NCBI GenBank assembly: GCA_920105625.2
Contig: OV050031.1
Location: 131,828,514 to 131,892,513, forward strand
Length of the DNA stretch: 64,000 nt
Source of the DNA: Clusia tigrina
Lineage: Eukaryota > Arthropoda > Insecta > Diptera > Clusiidae
Reading direction: 5' to 3'
Both the position numbers and the translations under genes were made by a program. The notes beneath the pieces are model-generated. The model ran no database searches. It was given only the letters and a program-made list of their open reading frames with translations, and had not been told where the DNA came from. Positions 21,030-30,757 of the stretch are shown here, piece after piece (position 1 is the first letter of the stretch; every line of letters starts with the position of its first letter).

Positions 21030-21960
21030 GGGATACAATGGGCAGTAAACTCAATTACCCCCTACAAGTCACCAGGGACTAATGGAATATTGGCAGACGC
21101 TGTAAAAGGCTCTATAACTAGTAACACCATGGCTTAGGTAAATATATGTCAAAGGCACAGCATGCATACACTAAAAGCAGGTCCACGGAGACAGCACTAA
21201 ACTCACTAATTCCAAATGTTGAAAGGGCACTGGAGTATAAATAATACGCAGGAGGAGTATTTGTCGATATAGCTGGCGCTTTCAACAAGGTCTCAACTGA
21301 TGCCAACTTAGATCGTATCAGAACTGCAAACATTAATGATGTGGTTTATCGTCGCATCGATAAAGGATACATGCAAAGGGACTACAATTCTCTGGTCTCT
21401 TGCCAACAAAATACTGAATAAGTTTCACGGTAAATTTCCAAATCTGGTGGCATATGCTGGTGATATAGCCATAGTTATAATAGTGAAATGCTTGTCGACG
21501 GTCAGTGAAATACACTCTAAAAACCATATATACCTGAATGACACAAGCAGGCCGAAACGTCAACGTGGAAAAAATTGTCCTGATACTTTTCAGTGGAAGG
21601 AATAAGATCCCGCAGTGGAGACCACCAGCCTGAACAGTAGGGTACTCACTCTAAAAAGGCACATCAATACTTAGGGGTAATAGTAGACAGTAAGCTTTCA
21701 TGGAAGCTCAATGCGGAGGAAAGGATAACCAATGATCTATATGCTTCTAAAAATATGCTTGGATGCACTTGGGGCTTTTCTCTCTCTCTCTGAGATGCAT
21801 TGTTGCTACACAGCCATAGCAAGACATATTTAATTCTACGGAATTTTGGTGTTGTGGAATACTGTTAGGAAGAAAACTTAATGCCTGCCTATGGAAAGAG
21901 TCCAAAGACTTGCGGCACTGTGTGTGATGTGGGCCTTAAGGGCAACACCAACATCTGCTC
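21030..21960 (+). pseudogene. I/LOA ORF2 relic: RT
   Basis: Pieces read KSPGTNGI, STETALNSLI, GGVFVDIAGAFNKVS (first RT Asp), then after shifts VAYAGDIAIVI (a YADD remnant with Gly for the first Asp, about 21450), AHQYLGVIVDSKLSWKL (thumb) and RLAALCVMWALRATPTSA (about 21907-21955). Several frames are needed. The catalytic pair is mutated as well as frame-broken. Confidence 0.65.
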
Positions 21961-22299
21961 ATAACAGTTTCTGAATTTACCCCCAATCTACCTCTTTGCG
22001 GAACGTCTTGCGGCAAAATCTGTGGGGAAGATGCTGGCCACTAAACAATTCTCTCTCCGGCACTTAGGTCATAGCTCTGTAGGTCGAAGTCTCAAGGTTA
22101 ACACTGACTATGTGACTGCTATTCTTAGCCTGTGGAAACAAATACAAAAAACTATTGAAAAGGAGGGATGTTATAAAGGCATGATTGCTTAATCCAAACC
22201 TTCAACCCATCCACGGACTGCTTGCAGATGGAAGACGGTGTTGGAGCAGGTGTCTACTGCCCCGAACTAGATATCAAACAGTCGTTCAGACCACCAAAC

Positions 22300-22746
22300 T
22301 ACTGCTGAATTTTTCAGGGTGAAGTTTTTGCAGTATGCAAAGCCGTAGAGCTCGCCTTCATAACAGAAACTATGAGCTCCACAATAAACTTCTACATCGA
22401 TAGCCAGGCTGGGATCAAAGCTATAACTTCATTCTGTGCATCTTCCAGAAATGATATGCAATGGAAGGCAGCAATGGATAGACGGGCCACCAATCGGAAG
22501 CTACATATGTACTAGGTGGCCGGGCATAATAATTTAGGAGGAAACTTGACTGAGGATGCCGCTGCTAAAAGCGGAATCTTAGAACCAAACGAGCAAGCAA
22601 TTAGCATCCTGATTATCGAAAATGACATGATGAGAAAGGTGGAAGAAAGCTGTAGTACAGCCACATGTAAAATTGCAAGCACAAGTGCAACCCGTAACAC
22701 ACTAGGACCAAATCGATTCTGGCACTTCCGAGGAACGGTAGTATGA
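22300..22746 (+). pseudogene. I/LOA ORF2 relic: RNase H
   Basis: EVFAVCKAVELAF (catalytic Glu helix), INFYIDSQAGIKAI (Asp strand) and VAGHNNLGGNLTEDAAAK (C-terminal motif, normally G-N-E-x-A-D-x-L-A) are recognisable in one or two frames. The first DGS motif around 22240 is distorted. A stop at 22513 splits the domain. Confidence 0.65.
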
Positions 22747-23098
22747 ATATTGAGAGGTCGGTGTCTAACGACGGTACACGCTAAGAGTATGAGACTCAGA
22801 AACAGCAATGAATCCAGGAAATGTGGGAGCAGGGCACAAGGGTAACTTTGGAGCATCTACTATGCTTATGCCCTGCAATATCAAAACCGCGCCTAGGGGA
22901 GCCCTTTACTTTGAAGGACTAGAAAAGTTCGCCTAATTGAGTACAGGTTTCGCTCTTTATATTTCCTAAAAGCGTCTCCCTCTTCAACGATTCATATTAT
23001 AGCTCTTAAATGGATATCCATCTGACACCGGAAAGGACATTGCAGGTGAATGCATGGCCTTCACAGCCGGCCACTTTAAGATAAACTAACCTACTTCC

Positions 23099-23133
23099 TA
23101 TCCACGTTAAAGTGCCTGTATAGGAATTATACA
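23099..23133 (+). repeat. BEL-B 5' LTR, last bases
   Basis: The short stretch ending GGAATTATACA resembles the end of the 3' LTR (TCCATATTACA at 36611-36621), including a TGCCTGT block upstream in both. It directly precedes the primer site. Inferred, because only about 35 bases can be compared. Confidence 0.45.
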
Positions 23134-23134
23134 T

Positions 23135-23153
23135 TGGTGACCCTGACGTGATT
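23135..23153 (+). other. BEL-B primer-binding site
   Basis: TGGTGACCCTGACGTGATT is the typical primer-binding start of many insect BEL/roo-type elements, one base after the LTR end. Its position fixes the left edge of the internal region. Confidence 0.75.
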
Positions 23154-23189
23154 AAAAGACGGAACATTTTCGATATCCTGGTGCAAGTA

Positions 23190-24700
23190 GCAATGCTTTC
23201 ATCAAACCAGCAACGTCCAACTTTTCGAATCAACAGGCAACAATCACATCAGTGTGAGCAAGGAAGCAACACTATGGACAATTTTAGCGAATTATTTGCT
23301 TCGCAGCAGGAAACCGGTGAAGGAATCCAGAAAATAATCCGGAACTACAAAAAGGATTTTGTGGAAAGAAACACTCTAGGTCCTCTTTTGAAGAATGCTG
23401 TCGACGTCTAAGGCCCAAGAGGCATGGGCACAATTCGAAACAACCGTAAATACAATAAGGGTGCTCAAAAATAAATCCATGCGCCATCCGTATATCAAGA
23501 ATGACAATTGCCATGAAATCTCAGACATTGTCACCCAATACCAAGAAGTTTGAAATCGCATTGATGGCAGGAACCAGCACCCATCGCATAGCACCTACGC
23601 TCTCAGCAGCTCCTACAACGCCAGCAGATCGCACTCATTCAAAAGAAGTACAACCCCGCCCTGCCGCAAGGATTTCATCGCATACAGAGAGGCACGTGAA
23701 TGGTGCCACACCCATCATAATCGGTATCATGCGCAAACAATTAGCGTTATAAACGTTTCTTCGCCGGTTATTTTCTGGATTGTGAAACATCATAACCGAG
23801 CAGCCACCACAAAATTTGACGGCACTACCTCAAATGGCACCAGTCCTTTGATATGTTCTCATAAATGGTGCACAAGACTTCAATTACCCCAGCACTAAAA
23901 ATGTGGTACTTGAAGTCGAATGTCACTGGAGAAGCAGAAAGACTCATCAGGCATCTACCATTAACTAAGGAGAATTATAAGACAGTATGGACCCCCTCCA
24001 AGACCGGTACCACAATAAACGAGTGCTGGCCTCCACACTACTCCAACAAATCATAGAACACTCAAGCCCATCAGAAGAAAACATATCCTTAGGAGCGATA
24101 AAAAAACCTTATGGATGTTGTAAGAGAAAGGATTTTGGGCATCAACAATATATGCGTCAACACTCGTGGGGCCCAATAATGCAAAGTTAGACCGACAGAA
24201 TCACTTGCTGTACGAGCAATCATTAAAGAATCCAAAGGAGATTCAATCGTGTGAAAACTTTCTGCTGTTCCTCTTGCATCGTTTCCAATCTCTGGAAACT
24301 CTCATTGGACTGGAAAGAGCACAGTCATCACGGTTAGTGTCAACAGTTGTAAATGCGCCTACGATATGCAACTTTTATCAAGGCACAAACCACCCTCTTT
24401 ATTATTGTAAATCGTTTCTACAATTATTAGCAGCAGCAAAATAAAACTGGGCTTAAAGGCAACAACTATGCGTTAATTGCCTTAAGGGCAACCACACGTC
24501 AAAAACATGCACCGCACGCGGCTGTTCGAAATGTAACAGAAAACAAAATTCACTGCTGCACTTGCGAACCAGCCTCCCACCATCAAAAGATAGCCAAACA
24601 ATCCAAACATCAACAAAACAGACGATAGAACCCAAAGCGGCCATTTCATTAGTTACATCAGTCGGCATCCCAAGACAAGATTTTGTTAGGAAGAGCGAGA
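23190..24700 (+). pseudogene. BEL-B Gag
   Basis: N-terminal piece TGEGIQKIIRNYKKDFVERN (23313-23380); after a shift KAQEAWAQFETTVNTIR. Capsid-like sequence follows in pieces: TTKFDGTTSN, SSITPALKMWYLKSNVTGEAERLIRHL (BEL Gag signature), VWTLLQDRYHNKRVLAS, then CENFLLFLLHRFQSLE. Zinc knuckles lie at 24368-24560: CNFYQGTNHPLYYC, then CVNCLKGNHTSKTC and CSKC. This is the normal BEL order, with knuckles before protease. Multiple frameshifts and stops. Confidence 0.75.
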
Positions 24701-24734
24701 GTAACCATCACGCAAGCAACTGACAATCTAATGA

Positions 24735-24960
24735 GTACAGAGCCATCTTAGACTCCGGCTCACAGGTCAACTTAGTGACCGAACGGCTCATCAAGCGGTT
24801 ACCAATTACTCGAACCACCGCAATGGTCCTCATTGGTCACAGCAGAGAAATGGCAAACCAGCATGTTAACATCCAACTCCATTCCCGAACCACCAGTTAT
24901 GATAGTTCGTTTTGCCAGATTTTGTGCCAAGGCAATCTGCACAATCCCTGAACAACGCAT
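24735..24960 (+). pseudogene. BEL-B protease remnant
   Basis: AILDSGSQVNLVTERL carries the D-S-G aspartic-protease triad of BEL elements (about 24742-24790), followed by a frame-shifted stretch with IGHS and VNIQLHSRTTSYD. The end of the protease and the Pol N-terminus are deleted or unreadable. Confidence 0.7.
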
Positions 24961-25009
24961 AATGGAGAATACCGAGAGAGGCGGTACTAGCCGATCCTCA
25001 AATCATCAG

Positions 25010-26215
25010 CATGATATTTCATCCCGCATCGTTGCATCAAGCGATCAGTAAGCAGCACCACGAAGTAAAGAGTCGTGTTTGCTGCCGCAGCGAAGCCGTC
25101 AACAGGTTTAACTCTCAGCGAACTTATGCAGACAGGGCCAATGATTCAAATCGAACTCTTTACGATTTTACTGCGATTCCGATGTCCACGATTTGTCTTC
25201 GCATCTGACATACAGACATTTCTTGGTTCATGCAGAGGATCGAAAGTAAGTAGATCGGAAGTACAGTTCTCAATGTTCACTTGGGGCTGAAGCTCTCCGA
25301 ATCAACTTCTACTTTTATGACTACCTAACTGGGTCTGACAGTTCAATTGCGGCAATCGAAAAGCAACAACAACTTATGAATATTCCACTCAAAGGCGGTT
25401 TTTAATTGCGCAAATGGTGCACCAACCATCCAAAATTACTTCAATCTATTCCAATCGACGACAAGGAAGTCAATCTCGACATCAACAATAACACCAACAA
25501 TGCAATCAATATCCTAGGACTCACCTGGTCACCAAAGAGTGATGAATTCTGCGACAAAGTGAATCTCATCACACACACTTGAATCACCAAAAGAATAATC
25601 GTCTAGGATATATCCAGAATATTTGACAAATTGGTTGTACTGGAACCAATAGTGGTAACAGCTAAAATTCTCATACAGAAATTGTGGCAGAAAAAGCTGT
25701 CAATCGAATTGCCTACTGAACTACATACTAAATGGACCATATTCCGTAGTAGCCTGACAATACACACATTGCCAGACACATATTTCAAGAAAGCACTAGG
25801 AGATCACTTCAATTACATGCATTTTCTGTTCACTCAGAAAAGGCATACGGCGTTGCAATTTACTCCCGATCAATCCGCCCTAACGGAAGAAATGTTATAC
25901 GACTTCTAAACGCAAAATCTCGCGTAGCACCACAGAAAGCACATACAATACCACGGCTGGAACTCTGCTTAACATTACTCAGTGCCCAGTTAGTAGCTCG
26001 AGTAAATGGGGACTAGGGTTCAACCGATGTCCCAGCGTATCTGGGGACTGACTCACAAATTGTTCTCTTATAAATTAACGCAAAGTCAATGTCATTCCAA
26101 ACCTTTCTCGCTAACAGAATTGCAAGAATTCAAGAGCTCTCTATCGCTTCCCAATGACGACACGTCCGTTCTCAGGAAAACTCAGCAGATATACTCTCCA
26201 GAGGATTAGCACCTG
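25010..26215 (+). pseudogene. BEL-B RT and RNase H remnants
   Basis: Order: LMQTGPMIQIELFTILLRFR (RT region before the first Asp), a lost YVDD, AIEKQQQLMNIPLKGGF and LRKW (RT end), ILGLTWSPKSDEF, EPIVVTAKILIQKLW..LSIELPTEL (connection), APQKAHTIPRLELC (RNase H Glu region), then FLANRIARIQE and SQENSADILSRGLAP (RNase H C-terminus). All pieces are frame-broken and the RT catalytic segment is deleted. Confidence 0.7.
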
Positions 26216-26324
26216 TCTTCCGTTACAGCAAAATGGACGTTTGGCCAAACCCATACTCAAAAGAAGGCCATCGAGACTACGATCGAAACAAAACGAAGCC
26301 CGGTAACAGCAGCTAACAAAGTAT

Positions 26325-26745
26325 CTACACGCATTAACACCAGGACACTTGCTAATTGGCGAACCTCACCGAACAGCACCAATTGACACGGCTGTCACAC
26401 CGACCAAAGCTTGAGTGTTAACCAGATAGAAGTGGGTATCGCATCTGAAGCATAAATTCTGGAACAGGTGGCCTCACGACTGCCTGAATGAACTTCCATA
26501 TCGGCAGAAGTGGAGGGAGCAGGTGGATAATGCAAGACCAGGTATGATGGTAATAGTCAAAGAACACAACTTACCAAATTTTCGCTGGTCACTAGGAAGG
26601 ATAATCAAAACATACGAAGGCCGAGATGGCGCAGTCCGCGCGGATGAAATTCAAACTTCAACTGGAGTATGGAATCGTGCAATCCGCACGCTAGCACCCG
26701 TTCTAATAACGGACCCTGATGATAACGATTTCAGTGTACCTTCCC
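26325..26745 (+). pseudogene. BEL-B Pol C-terminal domain (post-integrase)
   Basis: The end of Pol, with LTPGHLLIGEPHRTAP, then HKFWNRWPHDCLNELPYRQKW, VDNARPGMMVIVKEHNLPNFRWSLGRI and TSTGVWNRAIRTLAP. This is the conserved domain downstream of integrase in BEL/Pao Pol. The integrase core between 26215 and 26325 is deleted, so this copy could not have integrated itself. Confidence 0.75.
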
Positions 26746-26882
26746 ATCTCAGCAATAACAACCTAGACAGCGTCCTCCTCACAACCGCCGAACCTCATAC
26801 AAACGAATCGAAAGCTATACAAACATTTGGTGGCGAGCTTCACCGACCAGCTCTCTCTTGTTAAGTTATTTTTTCCTTACTA

Positions 26883-28132
26883 GTGATCTCGGCAATATTA
26901 AGCAGGTCAGTCCATTTCAACAACTTTGATAAGGACCATGGGATATATTTCAAAGACATCGGGAACACATGTATAATAACAGCAGAATGGATAATGGTGG
27001 ATTACTATGACTTGGCCTCATTTTCGGCAGAAATCGATACCTTCTCTTCCGGTATATTAGCACTCCAGAACTTATGTACAAGAACAGAACAAAACTCCAC
27101 GTGTTATGCCCTAAGCAGCAACCTCAACCAGACACGGGATGAGCTTCTGCAGGACAAAGATATGCTATCGATTGGGCGTAAAAGTAGAGCGGCACTCAAT
27201 ATAGTTGGAAACGTCGCTCGCACCCTATTCGGGGCTCTCGACTCAGACTACGCGGAAGAATTGTCTCACACAATTAATGAAGTAAAAAATTACGAAATTC
27301 ATCTGCAACGTTTACTTCAAAACCCTACCTCCATCATTGCCTCATCCATTTATGTCATCAAGGGCGGATGTACGAGCTACAGAAGGAGATAGACGATGCC
27401 TGATCGGCAATGCAAATTAAATCAAAATTACGCAGCTACTGATATTAGCAGCAACCCAATTCTCACTAATGGAGGCCAACCTTCAACGAATACTGGCAGA
27501 CATCATCGATGTGTTCACAGATACACAGATTGGCAGAATCAGTCCAACATTGCTCACGCCGTAACAACTACAATCTCAGATCAGCGCCATCAAGGCGCAC
27601 CTTCTATTAGCTCGACAACTGTCCACTGAACAATCCAACATAGTATAATTCTACAAAATATTGGAAGCAGAAGAAGCAGTCACAAAGAGAAAGGTCATAT
27701 TTCTAATCGGGGTACCCCTAATCGATCAACAACATTTCGACCTCATCCAGATTCTAATTATAAATAAAAAAACAATGTACACGCCAGATACCTCCTTTTA
27801 GTAGTCAACCCTCATCGAGATCACTACATCCCACTAATGTCACATGAACCGGACAAATGCTTCACAACCAAGGAAGGCGCCTACATTTGTGAAAGCAACC
27901 ACCTGACCTATGGAAGAGAATCAGCGAAATTTTCCTGCGAAATGAATCAATTCAACAACAAAGCTACAACAGATTGTAGCATCATACAATTACATCGCAG
28001 CTCCATGTGGATCCAATTGCGACACAAGAAGCAGTGTTTATTTGTAACCACATCAGAGAGTAAAATGTCAGCAATGTGTGTGGAACCCAGATTGCTCAAC
28101 TAACAATAACATACTCTGGAATATTAACCATG
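26883..28132 (+). pseudogene. BEL-B env-like glycoprotein gene, first part
   Basis: An env-like frame follows pol, as in roo. Frame 26883-27392 contains a basic cleavage-like site (RKSR) directly before a hydrophobic, Gly-containing segment and a conserved LFGALD block, the arrangement of errantivirus/baculovirus F-type fusion proteins. Downstream frames (27396-27640, 27837-28103) have several cysteines (ESNHLTYG, SCEMNQF) expected of an ectodomain. Several frameshifts. The gene is cut at 28132/28138 by BEL-A and resumes at 35628. It is not able to produce a protein. Confidence 0.6.
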
Positions 28133-28137
28133 CATAC
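28133..28137 (+). repeat. BEL-A target-site duplication, left copy
   Basis: catac, directly before TGTTCGCGCC. Repeated after the 3' LTR; five bases is normal for BEL elements. Confidence 0.9.
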
Positions 28138-28597
28138 TGTTCGCGCCGGAGCCCTCCTGACAACGGCTGCTGCCTGCGCACCGTCACCATGCGACTCTGC
28201 GCGGGGCTCAGTGCGGAGAGAATTCTCCTCATTGGGTCCCGCCAAAGTCGTGTAGCAGGCCGCAGCCATCTTTATTTTGATGAAAGTGCTGCCGCAGGCA
28301 GCGGAGGAGAGCCGGTCGGCAATACTGCGTGCCGACCGCAGTTTGATTTGAGCAGTCAACCAAGAAGGTTATTGTATAAGTCCTAACAATCCACTACTAA
28401 TTGAGAAATCTACATACAAATAATTAGTTTAAACCTAAACTTAATTTAAGTGAAATATTTAAAAGTTAATGTTCTTGTAACTCTCTAATTAATATTTAAA
28501 TACTTGAAATTATAACTTTAATTTACTTATAAATCAAATAAACAAACAAAAAAGAAAACAAAAATGGAATCGGAAAGGTCGACCGAGCTAAGAAACA
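28138..28597 (+). repeat. BEL-A 5' LTR
   Basis: Begins TGTTCGCGCCGGAGCCC; GC-rich first 230 bases, then AT-rich. Compared with the 3' LTR it has a C/T difference near 28227 and an extra segment of about 14 bases (AATCGGAAAGGTCG) near the end. Confidence 0.93.
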
Positions 28598-28614
28598 TGG
28601 TCCTTCGAGCCGGA
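28598..28614 (+). other. BEL-A primer-binding site
   Basis: TGGTCCTTCGAGCCGGA immediately follows the LTR terminal CA. Different from the BEL-B primer site, so the two elements use different tRNAs. Confidence 0.8.
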
Positions 28615-29865
28615 TTCCAACTGCGTCCGGTAAGTGTTTAATAGTTATTAATTCAATATATTATTAAATCATTTCATATTGCATATTCATTTTTTGATTT
28701 ATGTTTTTTATCGCGTAATTCGCGTTTGGGTACGGTCGTCGGTAAACGGTACATTTCCGTATCGTCACTTGTGTGAGTGTGTGTGTGTGTGGATTCTTGC
28801 ACAGCAGCAGGTACTGGAATTTACATTTTTTAAATAAATTCTCAGCACGGCCGCTGCGTAATTCGGTTCGCAGTCTGCAGCTCAAAGCGCTGCCCACGCC
28901 GGTTACCATAAGCTGTGTACAGCTGCTTGTGCGCAGATTTTTCCACAGCCGCTGTGCATGCTATTGCCATTGCCGCTATCCGCTGTTCCGTTGTGCATTC
29001 GGTGCCCTAGTACGAATTAAGGCGGGTGTCACACTCACACCTCTCGTGGGTCAGCTGTTCGGGCTATCTGTGTTGCATGCGTATATAGCCGCGTCGAAGT
29101 CGTACCGTGTTGCAAGTAAGCGGTGGGAGCATATTGTTTTCGCTTCTACATTGGCGTGGGGTCTACAGCTCACTGCGCTGCCCAGAGCCTGTTTACTGTA
29201 CGTTGTGTACCGTTGTTGATGAACCGGTAACTGACACCGTTGCCGGTAGTTTTCCGTACTAACGGGTCAACAACTGTTAACGTGGGAGAGGATCGACACT
29301 TGTCGACACGAGTGCGGTGTAATTAGGTTCGCAGTCCGCAGCTCACAGCGCTGCCGACGCCTTTTTATAGCAAACCGTGTGCCAGCGGTGGTTGAGCATC
29401 CCCATATTACTACGTTGGAAAATACGTATACTCGTTGATCTCCGTACTTCACCGTTTTCGCAGCTCACAGCGCTGCCAACGTTTTCTTTCTTTTGTTTGA
29501 TATTACCCTGTATCGGTGTACCCACGAGCGACGCAAGGTCCGGGTCACATACAGCCGCTCATAGCACTGCGTTGGGTATTTCAAGTTGGGGTTCTACTTA
29601 TTTATGTTTTTGATTGTAGTTGCTCAGTGCTGTCGTCATTGCCTGGGCTTCGCGTAGTTCATTTCTACTGGGGATTGTCTTTTACGTTTTGTGGATTCTT
29701 CAGTGATAATAAAGCGGGTGTTATATCGGTCACGTCAGCGGGTCAATTGTGTACACATATAGCTGGGTAACTGGGTGTATCGACGGGAAGGTGTAGTGTT
29801 TTTCCGTGTTCTGCTTGCGTTTTGCCATCATTGAGCTGCGTTCTCAGGTCAAGCGGTCTGCAACT
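28615..29865 (+). promoter_or_regulatory. BEL-A long leader with a repeated CAGCTCACAGCGCTGCC motif
   Basis: About 1.25 kb of untranslated leader. A 17-base motif recurs at 28878-28894, 29166-29182, 29339-29355 and 29461-29477 (CAGCTCA[CA][AT]GCGCTGCC), with a weaker form near 29552. Larger diverged modules also repeat (TTCGCAGTC.GCAGCTCA at 28867 and 29329; GCGGGTGT...GGGTCA.. at 29022 and 29714). It includes a TG microsatellite at about 28771-28791. Short chance frames only. Confidence 0.7.
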
Positions 29866-30757
29866 ATGCTGACTCCGCTGATAGACGCGGCTGATAGCCT
29901 GACCGCGTTTGTTATTGAGTTCGAGCTGAACTCTTCCGCCTCCCAAAATCTTGAATATCTTCGCCTTGATCTGACTGAATTGGCAGACTTATGACAGGCG
30001 TTGAAGGAGGCGAAGGCTGCAGCGGTCATTGAAGCGAATTTAGACGAGAAATGCGTAGCCATCAAAGAGTCTATACGGCAACGATTCGCAGCAAGTTTTG
30101 CCATGTATAAACAGGGTCATGCTCGGATCAGTGGTCTAATGCAATCCCTCACCGTCTCTCCAGCGGTGCCTTCCGAGGCGTCGGCTGAGCTGTCTTCTCA
30201 ATCCCATAGTATTCCGGTGCCTCCCTGTGATATTGAGATTTTCGGGGGGGAGTACTCCAAGTGGATCACCTTCCGTGATATGTTCCCGGCGCTGTTCCTT
30301 CGGAACGCTCGGTTATCTAACATCGAGCGGATGTATCACCTGAGGGCAAAGACTAGGGGGAGGCGCGAGAAATCGTGGACCAATGCCAACTGACCAATTG
30401 CGGTTTTGATCAGGCGTGGTCGAGGCTTACTGCCCGGTACGAAAATCGGCGCAAGCTCATTAATTGCCAGCTGAAGTCCCTATTCACAATGCGTACCATA
30501 GGTAAAGAAAGTGGGTCGGAGTTAAAGAGGCTGCAGCGGGAAGTTAGCAACTGCATTATGGCGTTGCAGGAGCTGTCGGTGGATGTAGGCAGCTGGGATC
30601 CAATTTTTATATACTGGAGTTCCATTCGGTTCCGGAGAGGACCCTTTCTCTTTGGGAGCAGTCCCTTGCAGATCATGCGGATATACCGACTTGGGTGGCG
30701 ATGGAAGAATTCCTCTCGAAACGGTTCCAAACTTTGGAGGCGGTCTCTGATGTCTGC
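29866..30757 (+). pseudogene. BEL-A Gag, matrix/capsid part without zinc knuckles
   Basis: ATG at 29866 (MLTPLIDAADSLTAFVIEFE). An in-frame TGA at 29992-29994 breaks LTELADL/QALKEAK, probably a changed Trp. The frame continues to VPPCDIEIFGGEYSKWITFRDMFPALF (the L-P-x-F-x-G-x-Y-x-x-W block of BEL Gag). A frameshift near 30350 leads to AREIVDQCQLTN..FDQAWSRLTARYENRRKLI. Another near 30605 leads to RTLSLWEQSLADHADIPTW and MEEFLSKRFQTLEAV. It then runs straight into RT with no knuckles and no protease. Confidence 0.8.

Larger units (their letters stand above)
20985..23098 (+). mobile_element. 5'-truncated I/LOA-type non-LTR insertion in BEL-B LTR
   Basis: Begins at the RT N-terminus (EGIQWAVNSITPYKSPGTNG) and continues through RT, thumb and RNase H to a 3' end reading GCCGGCCACTTTAAGATAAACTAACCTAC, similar in character to the tail of the first element in the window. 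It replaces part of the BEL-B LTR, whose last bases resume at 23099. Confidence 0.7.
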
